This document shows, piece by piece, positions 57,825 through 64,000 of a DNA stretch of 64,000 bases. Under the pieces are notes generated by a model, which was given only the letters and a program-made list of their open reading frames with translations, was not told the DNA's origin and searched no databases. The stretch lies in contig OY829542.1 of NCBI GenBank assembly GCA_963691705.1, positions 193,501 to 257,500 on the forward strand. The letters are read 5' to 3'. The DNA comes from Viola odorata (Eukaryota; Streptophyta; Magnoliopsida; Malpighiales; Violaceae). A program made the position numbers and the translations under genes. Within the stretch, counting starts at the first letter, position 1, and every line of letters begins with the position of its first letter.

Positions 57825-59261
57825 ATGGTAGAACTACTACATTTCTTTGATGCATACAGAAATCCAATCCTCCAGACCACACTCTGCCTCTCTCTAACAG
57901 TCCTCCTTACATTCCTCAAAATCCCCTCCTTCTTCCTCCATTCCCTCCACACTTACATCCACCCTGATAATGTCGCCCAACCAAACTCAACCAGAGCCGC
58001 CATCAGAAGACCCTCCTCCTCCTCAGATTCGGCTTCCGCTCCCGATGGGTATCAAAATCTCTCCTCCAAATCTCTCTCCGATCCCAAAAGGAAGAGTAAG
58101 GTGAAGGAAAAGTTCGAGTTCGATGAAAACAATGCTCAGATCTTCAGGTTGAAGCTCGATGAAGCCCATCTCCAATCCAGGCTTTACTTCCACGATTATT
58201 GGTACTCGTTCATTTACTCATTTTTGGCTTTCTCGTCTTTCTTGCTCTATAAGTACTTAGATGGTGCCCATGTAGGAACTGTTGAACATAATGGTGTTTT
58301 GGCCAATGGGTCTGCCATTCCTCTTATTTTAGGATTTGTTGCTTTGTGCAAAGTTATGGTTTCGCTAACAAGAGTCTCGTTTGAGAAGTCTGCTTCGAAG
58401 CGATCGGAGAAGCAATTCAGTCTCCTTGCTGGGGCTTTGGGGATTGCATTTGGGCTCTTGATTTGTTCTGGAATTTCTCGTTCGGTTATCGATTATGATA
58501 TTGGTTCTGTCGATGGGTTTGGGAGGGTTTGTGTCGTGGTTTTGATGGGGTGCATAGCTGGTTTGCTGTATATGCCTGCAGGCAAGAATGCAAGGTGTTT
58601 TTGGGTTGGAACAGATCAGGTTAGATGCAATATGGGAATGATTTCTTGTGGATGGTTTGCTAGAATGATTCTATATGCCAACTATTTGAGTGCGTGCTTT
58701 GCGGCACTGCTTTGGATTAATCCATTGGCTGAAATATTTCTTATCAAGAACACTGGTTGTAATGCTACGAGAAAGCATGCAAACTGTAGCAATGGAGGTG
58801 CTGCGAATTTGGTGGGGAGTATGGGATTCACACATTCAGATTTCGTTAAGTTAAGGTTTTGGTCCTTGCTTCTTTCGGGGATCCTTCAAGCGATAGCTTT
58901 ACGGCCAAACTTACAAATGTTTCTGAACGAAGCCCTGTTATCTTGGTATCAGCGGTTGCACGCTGGTAAGGTTCCAGAATTAGAGTTTAGCAGAGCTAAG
59001 GTTTTTCTGCACAATCACTACTTGTGTCTTGTAATCTTGCAGTTTGTGGCACCATCAGTAATGCTTCTTGTCTTCCTTGGCTTTTCTCAGATTGATGTTA
59101 GTTCATTCAAGAATTTCCAATCATTATGCAGTTTACTGCCTTGCTCTGCTTTTATCAAAGAAGTTACTTTGTTTTTGGCTTGGTGGGTTGTCTTTGTGTG
59201 GACAATTTTCACATCAGCAAGCCTTTTGATGTACCGTCGTGGAACTCTGTATGTTTCTTGA
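57825..59261 (+). CDS. TMEM161-like multi-pass membrane protein
   Basis: A single-exon ORF of 478 residues starting MVELLHFFDAYRNPILQTTL. A soluble Ser/Lys-rich loop (residues about 60-105) is followed by about eight hydrophobic spans, including SFIYSFLAFSSFLLYKYL, LLAGALGIAFGLLICSG, VCVVVLMGCIAGLLYMPAG, LVILQFVAPSVMLLVFLGF and FLAWWVVFVWTIFTSASLL. Order and spacing fit the Tmemb_161AB family, conserved from plants to animals. Its biochemical role is not established. The frame is open upstream to 57642, but the 57825 ATG precedes the conserved start, and the upstream segment looks like UTR. It is probably intact. Confidence 0.85.
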   Translation: MVELLHFFDAYRNPILQTTLCLSLTVLLTFLKIPSFFLHSLHTYIHPDNVAQPNSTRAAIRRPSSSSDSASAPDGYQNLSSKSLSDPKRKSKVKEKFEFDENNAQIFRLKLDEAHLQSRLYFHDYWYSFIYSFLAFSSFLLYKYLDGAHVGTVEHNGVLANGSAIPLILGFVALCKVMVSLTRVSFEKSASKRSEKQFSLLAGALGIAFGLLICSGISRSVIDYDIGSVDGFGRVCVVVLMGCIAGLLYMPAGKNARCFWVGTDQVRCNMGMISCGWFARMILYANYLSACFAALLWINPLAEIFLIKNTGCNATRKHANCSNGGAANLVGSMGFTHSDFVKLRFWSLLLSGILQAIALRPNLQMFLNEALLSWYQRLHAGKVPELEFSRAKVFLHNHYLCLVILQFVAPSVMLLVFLGFSQIDVSSFKNFQSLCSLLPCSAFIKEVTLFLAWWVVFVWTIFTSASLLMYRRGTLYVS

Positions 59262-60457
59262 TGACTCTGATTTGTATTGATTCCCTTTCATGCATGAGGC
59301 TGGAAATTTTTACTTAATTTTGAATGAAGAGTGTTTGTTTCCAACAGTCTCTGTATTCTTTTTTTTCCATTGACACAATTCAATATTTCTGTGCATCTCA
59401 TTTGTCCCTTCGTCTTGATTTCCTGCATCTATGTCTCTGTATTTGATCGCTGCCCAGTGTCACTCAAGCTCTACTTATCCATACATGATACATCTAATGT
59501 CAATTTCTATCTACTATAATATTTACTTGTCTTAAATCTTGTGTTCCATATGTTCTATCGATAAGCGTTTAGAGATGTGTCAACTCTTAGGAAAGTGGAA
59601 GGAAATCTGAAACATGCGAAAGGTAGTTTTGCAGTCCCCATCTCTGGCTTTGCATTGTGTTAAAAAGAGTTCATCAAGGGGATATACTTTCCTAGGGTAG
59701 GGATGGATGGCACAGTGACATGATGTCTGTACAAAGTGCACTGCGGGCTTCATGGGGCTGAGTACATTTTTTGGCACAAAAGCATAACCATTGCAGACTT
59801 GCTAGGATTTGTTCATTCAACTTTTGCTGTGGAGTGGTTACAGAGTATTTTTGGTGATGAAGAGCAGTTTTGTTGCTGGACGGGACTCTAAAGATGGCAA
59901 TTCCACTACTCCCACTTTCTAGCTTTTCGATCCAAATGTCACGGCGGTCGTTTCCTGGTTGGTAAAGTAAGAAAGTTACCATGGTTGAGCAAAACAGAGG
60001 ACTACTGTAATTAAGCTTGAGATGATGATTATTGATCATTGATTTGAAGGCGTGTTTTCGTTCTCCCATCCATCATCGTCCAGATTCCATCCTACTGCAT
60101 AGGGATAAGGGAGGGAACCTACAGAAAGCTTGGATGAGAAAGTATCCTTTTTTCCATTTCAGGAACAATTCAAAGTTTGGCATTTCTTTCTCAGTAGCAG
60201 CAAGTACAGACACAAAAACACTATTCCTATTTTGGGCCATTGTTTTTGTTTGGAAGGATTATTTATCATAGCGAGATAGAGATATATAATAGCCCATACC
60301 TATTTTTACATATCAATTAAATTACCACTCCCAAGTCTCATTATTTAATGTAAGGGAAAACAGGAAAGAGAATTCCCTGCTCACACTGCCACGTGACTAG
60401 TGACCATGACCTCTAGACTAAAAGTAATGTCTAAGGCCACCAAAAAACGAAAAAAGG
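59262..60457. other. Intergenic region before HSFB2b
   Basis: Contains the 3' UTR of the TMEM161-like gene and the HSFB2b promoter. A 125-codon minus-strand ORF at 59692-60069 has no family resemblance and was not accepted. Confidence 0.45.
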
Positions 60458-60470
60458 GAAGTTTCTCGAA
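60458..60470 (+). promoter_or_regulatory. Perfect three-unit heat shock element
   Basis: GAAgtTTCtcGAA fits nGAAnnTTCnnGAAn exactly, 243 bp upstream of the HSFB2b ATG. Trimeric HSF proteins bind such sites, so heat induction and auto- or cross-regulation by HSFs is expected. Confidence 0.75.
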
Positions 60471-60712
60471 CAGACGTTATCGGACTTTCTCCTTCCGTCG
60501 CGCGCGCTCTCTCTCTCTCCATTTCTTTTTTTCCTCTTTCCCCTTTATCCCTTTCCTTCCTCATCTTTCTTTCCTTCTCTCTCTTATTGTCCCTTCTAAA
60601 ACCAAAGACGAAACTTCTAGAATCTGCACACGCAGAACGCACGCTCCCCCTTCATCAACCAACTTTCTGTTACATTCCTTCTTCCTTCTCTCCTTTGTGT
60701 CAAGTAACGGAG

Positions 60713-61795
60713 ATGGCGCCTCCGGCACCGTCCGCATGTAACGGACAGACGACGGCAGAGACACAGAAGCTGTTACCCACACCGTTTCTCACAAAAACTT
60801 ATCAGCTTGTTGAGGACCACTCGATTGACGACGTCATCTCTTGGAACGAAGACGGATCCACTTTCATCGTCTGGAATCCCACCGTCTTCGCCAGAGATTT
60901 ACTCCCTAAATACTTCAAACACAACAATTTCTCCAGCTTCGTCCGCCAATTAAACACCTATGTATGTATTCCATCGCCCGCCGGCCCGCCATCTACTCCT
61001 CCTCCTGTATATATTTTCATTTGCTTAATTCGTTTGTTTAATTTGTTGCAGGGATTCAGAAAAGTTGTACCGGATCGCTGGGAGTTCTCCAACGACTGTT
61101 TCCGCAGAGGAGAGAAGAAGCTGTTGTGCGACATACAGAGGAGGAAGATCGTGTCACCGGCGTCTCCGGTCACGGTGGCTATACCCGCTGCAAAGCCTCT
61201 GATTTCCCCTTCGAACTCGGGGGAGGAGCAGGTGATGTCCACGAGCTCTTCGCAGTCGAAAGCGTCGCTGCAGGCTTTGGCTGGGTCGTCCGGTACAGGC
61301 TTTGGTGGGCCCGCGGCGGAGCTTCTGGACGAGAACGAGCAGTTGAGGAAAGAGAACGTGCAGTTGACCAAGGAGCTGACGGAGATGAAGACGCTTTGCA
61401 ACAACATCTTCTCTCTCATGTCGAGTTACGCTTCAAGCTCGCAGGCCGAGCAACCGGTGAGGAGGCCTCTGGATTTGATGGCGCGCATGTCGGAGGAAGA
61501 AGATCAGGACGAGGAGGAGGAGGTGGAGGAGGATGGGGAGGAGACGGAGAGGAGGTGTGCGAGGTTGTTTGGTGTGGCGATTGGGACAAAGAGAGGGAGG
61601 GAGTTAGCGGAAGTTGAGAAGGAGATGGAGGTGGAGACGGAGATGCAATTGCAACTGCATCGGAGTGGTGGTGATGGCGTGGCGAAAGAAGAGCCGTTGG
61701 ATTGTCAGGAGAAGACACACCATCAACATGTTCCGGATGAGAATCACCCCTGGCTCAAACAGTGTCATAGGGTCAATCAGAGGGTGTGTTTGTAA
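60713..61795 (+). CDS. HSFB2B: Class B heat stress transcription factor, HSFB2b type
   Basis: Exon 1 is 60713-60961 and exon 2 is 61052-61795. The 90-bp intron sits at the conserved position inside the DNA-binding domain (LNTY|GFRKV). The DBD reads [60 protein letters not shown] and [20 protein letters not shown]. The oligomerisation heptads are [21 protein letters not shown] very acidic stretch ([17 protein letters not shown]) precedes [11 protein letters not shown], which contains the class B (K/R)LFGV repressor motif. Length is about 330 residues. It has no activator motifs, as expected for a class B repressor or co-regulator of heat and defence genes. It appears intact. Confidence 0.94.
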   Translation: MAPPAPSACNGQTTAETQKLLPTPFLTKTYQLVEDHSIDDVISWNEDGSTFIVWNPTVFARDLLPKYFKHNNFSSFVRQLNTYVCIPSPAGPPSTPPPVYIFICLIRLFNLLQGFRKVVPDRWEFSNDCFRRGEKKLLCDIQRRKIVSPASPVTVAIPAAKPLISPSNSGEEQVMSTSSSQSKASLQALAGSSGTGFGGPAAELLDENEQLRKENVQLTKELTEMKTLCNNIFSLMSSYASSSQAEQPVRRPLDLMARMSEEEDQDEEEEVEEDGEETERRCARLFGVAIGTKRGRELAEVEKEMEVETEMQLQLHRSGGDGVAKEEPLDCQEKTHHQHVPDENHPWLKQCHRVNQRVCL

Positions 61796-62489
61796 TTTAA
61801 AGTGGATAATTGAGGATTATAATTTATAATTATCCTCTGAATAATTTACTTTTAGTTTTATAAAATTTAAATATAGAAAGATGATGATGCACGTGGTGAA
61901 ATGTACTCACGTGATCGGTAAAGTGTAAACTTGAAGGAGTTTCTTAGAACTTTCTTTTTGGAGAGTAGGTAAATAAAGTCCGGTCTGTTATATTTTTTTT
62001 CTCTCTGAATGTTCTGGCAGGCAGGGGAATCCACCGCAATAGCTTGGGCATAAACAATTTTGTCTAGTAGGCCCAGCTAATATGGGCCTGGTTAGAACTT
62101 GAGTGCGAGGAGAACGAACTTAGGCCCCTAGCTTGGGCAAAAACCACGTAGACTAAGCCCAACCCAGCAAAGCTGTCAGAGGACTCGAAGGATGTACGCC
62201 TAGACAAGAACAACAGTAATACAAATGACTTGTCACAACAAGTGCGCTATATTACACACGTGATGAATCAGATGCAATGCTTAATAAACTGCAAACTTAT
62301 ACAATTGTTCATGCTTCATACATTGACTAGCAATTACTAAAGCTGAAATCTGACAGCTTCAAGACTACAGCAATTAACAACTCTCCCTCCTAAACACAAT
62401 CACTTGGTTATTGCAGCAACATGGCCTCCTAATATACTGACAAACATACACATAATAACCTACATCTACATAAACTCATTGTTGATTCC
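61796..62489. other. Spacer between HSFB2b and the EMS1 pseudogene
   Basis: HSFB2b 3' UTR and AT-rich DNA. No gene or repeat was recognised. Confidence 0.5.
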
Positions 62490-63184
62490 TTAAAGAAACT
62501 CCAGTACTTCTGGCATGGTGGGCCGGTTAGCAGGGTTATCAGACAAGCAAATGGCGGCAATCTGCAGCACTTGAAGCATCTGCTGCTTTGAATTAGCACT
62601 CAGAACTGTGGGATCAAGAACATCAACAACCTTGGGGATAGTGCCAGTCAACTGGTTGTTACTGAGAGCCAGCCTTTCCAGTTGAACCGCATTACCGATC
62701 TCCACAGGCAGAGAACCCTCCAAGAAATTGTAGAAATTGTTTGCAGCAGAGAACTCCATCAAGCTGATAGTCCGCCATAGATTAGCAGGAATTCTACCAC
62801 TGAAATTGTTAGAATCAAGATCAAGAACCATCAAAGGGAGCTCAAGTAATGACTCCGGAATGGAACCATCAAGCTGATTATTAACCAAAACCAACTGGGT
62901 CAAATTAGTACATGATGAAAACACATCCTCAATAGAACCCGAGAGGAAGTTCCCATTAAGATCAAGTTCCTCAAGAGACAATGCATTGCATAGCTCCCTT
63001 GGAATCTGACCAGTCAACATGTTGTTGCCCAAACTAACAACCCTCAACGCGGAAGAATTTCCAATTTCAGGAGGTATCTTCCCTGAAAACCTGTTACTTG
63101 CCAGCAAAAGTGACTGAATTTGGCTCCATTTCTCAATCCACGAAGGCAGTAAAACAGAAAGCTGATTCTTCTCGACGGAAAATG
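62490..63184 (-). pseudogene. EMS1: EMS1/EXS receptor-kinase pseudogene, internally deleted
   Basis: The minus strand encodes consecutive LRRs very like EMS1 (the tapetum-determining receptor kinase): FSVEKNQLSVLLPSWIEKWS, LASNRFSGKIPPEIGNSSAL, IPRELCNALSLEELDLNGNF, LTQLVLVNNQLDGSIPESLL, GSLPVEIGNAVQLERLALSN and NQLTGTIPK. The frame then jumps directly to VVDVLDPTVLSANSKQQMLQ and NPANRPTMPEVLEFL, the C-terminal end of the kinase domain. The remaining LRRs, membrane span and almost the whole kinase are missing. The 5' LRRs and signal peptide are also absent, and unrelated sequence starts at 63185. A 9-nt slip (FYN within SAANNFYNFLEGSL) is visible. It is a deletion derivative with a still-open frame. 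Confidence 0.88.
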
Positions 63185-63196
63185 TCAGCAGAGGTT

Positions 63197-63250
63197 ATGA
63201 CAAAACAAGGAAATCAAATTTACCGTGTCAGTTTTGCTATGTTCTATCAT
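63197..63250 (+). repeat. Direct repeat, first copy
   Basis: About 54 bp starting ATGACAAAACAAGGAAATCA recurs at 63949 to the window end with one mismatch. The first copy begins close to the broken 5' end of the EMS1 fragment. Confidence 0.85.
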
Positions 63251-63570
63251 CGATTTGACATGTATAATTTATTGCACCTTCTTCCCTGTTATTTTTCTCT
63301 TTACTAGTTCACTTTCTTTTATCATTCCAACAGTAATATATAAGTAGTATGATTTTTGTTTATCACAACCAAGCTGAAGGCAATCTCATTAAAAATTAAC
63401 GGGACGGTCTTTGTTAACGAGAGCTATAAAAATAGAATCCGACGCTAATTGCCAAAAAGAAAAGAAAAGAAAAGAAACTGTACTCATAAATAATTAATTA
63501 CGTAATGTACCATTTTGATTAATTTGTACGGTAGTACAAGAGAAAAGGGCATGACCATGAGCTAGCCTAC

Positions 63571-63686
63571 CTGTGTTCAGCTGATATGTCTTGTCCACGG
63601 TTTGTTCTGTTCTGCTGCAGTCGTCCTCATTGTTGGAATAATAGAACTTGTTTTCATAAAAACATGGGTATAATTTCCCTACCAAC
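63571..63686 (-). other. Exon-like open segment, unrecognised
   Basis: A minus-strand open stretch between a good acceptor (TTTGTGTAG|GTTGG) and donor (ACACAG|GTAGGC). It reads LVGKLYPCFYENKFYYSNNE, then DDCSRTEQTVDKTYQLNT. Composition is richer in GC and acidic or polar residues than its surroundings. The family is not recognised. It could be an exon of a gene continuing to the right, or a relic. Confidence 0.3.
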
Positions 63687-63948
63687 CTACACAAAATTAA
63701 AGGCAAAAGCAAATGAAACAAACTGGAATTAATTTACAGGCGAAATTGTAATAATTTTTTTTTTCATGTTCCAAACTACTTTCTTAGAATTAGGTTTTTG
63801 TCTCATCTAAATTGAATATCAAACCAACCACCTTTATTATTAAGACTAAATTGAATATTAAACCAACCAGAGTCTATCATTTCCTCATTTCCCACGTCTC
63901 TAATATTTTCAATTCCAAGTTGTTGTAGAGTTTGTGTTATTAGTTAAT

Positions 63949-64000
63949 ATGACAAAACAAGGAAATCAAATTCACCGTGTCAGTTTTGCTATGTTCTATC
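63949..64000 (+). repeat. Direct repeat, second copy (cut by the window end)
   Basis: The same text as 63197-63250, with one C/T difference. It continues to the last base, so its full length is unknown. The spacing of about 752 bp could mark a tandem duplication or repeats bounding an inserted element. Confidence 0.85.

Noticed and set aside
59692..60069. 125-codon minus-strand ORF downstream of the TMEM161-like gene
   Set aside because: No signal, domain or coding-like conservation that I recognise. More likely the 3' UTR or intergenic region of the plus-strand gene.
61416..61718. Pro/Ser-rich minus-strand ORF and 163-codon alternative plus frame inside HSFB2b
   Set aside because: Both are shadows of the acidic GAG/GAA-rich region of HSFB2b.

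Overview
This window is nuclear DNA from a flowering plant, most likely a woody or otherwise repeat-rich eudicot. The evidence is intron-rich genes with GT-AG junctions, plant-specific families (SEND1, MSBP, neprosin, CLE, HSFB2b, EMS1, EC1, CYP704, R2R3-MYB), AT-rich spacers, Stowaway-type MITEs with TA target duplications, and LTR retrotransposons with 5-bp duplications. I cannot name the species. All gene models are exon-by-exon readings by eye, with no alignment run.

Layout. 0-4 kb: SEND1-type structure-specific nuclease on the minus strand, running off the left edge. 4.6-8.6 kb: a block of related hAT-like non-autonomous elements, one nested in another and carrying a captured exon that resembles a PHO2/UBC23-type E2 gene. 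9-14 kb: an F-box/LRR gene and a membrane steroid-binding protein gene, both apparently intact. 14.7-21.6 kb: a neprosin-domain gene split in a coding exon by a very young TR-GAG retroelement (two nearly identical LTRs, a gag ORF, three or more tandem arrays, no pol), with a remnant of a second neprosin gene beyond it. 21.9-23.5 kb: other transposon-derived DNA including a Copia-like LTR. 24.4-27.5 kb: an intact PDIL5-2-type protein disulfide isomerase.

29.5 kb: a candidate CLE signalling-peptide gene with an unusual dodecapeptide, next to a MITE. 30-32.3 kb: two long-inverted-repeat elements, one with a clean 9-bp duplication and 105-bp identical arms. 33-49 kb: a dense run of broken genes: ARIADNE-1-type RBR ligase, two CYP704 copies, alpha-L-fucosidase, ARO armadillo protein, R2R3-MYB exon, 5'-truncated CTF8 and EC1. 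A solo LTR related to the TR-GAG element sits at the 5' end of the ARIADNE copy.

49.9-61.8 kb is gene-rich and mostly intact: ARFRP1-type GTPase (minus), protein phosphatase inhibitor 2, a SIS-domain sugar-phosphate isomerase with a likely 5' frameshift, a TMEM161-like membrane protein and HSFB2b with a perfect three-unit heat shock element upstream. The right end holds an internally deleted EMS1 receptor-kinase pseudogene and a direct repeat that continues past the edge.

The genes do not form a pathway. The main theme is the contrast between intact housekeeping genes and accessory copies decayed by nonsense mutations, small duplications and very recent transposon insertions.
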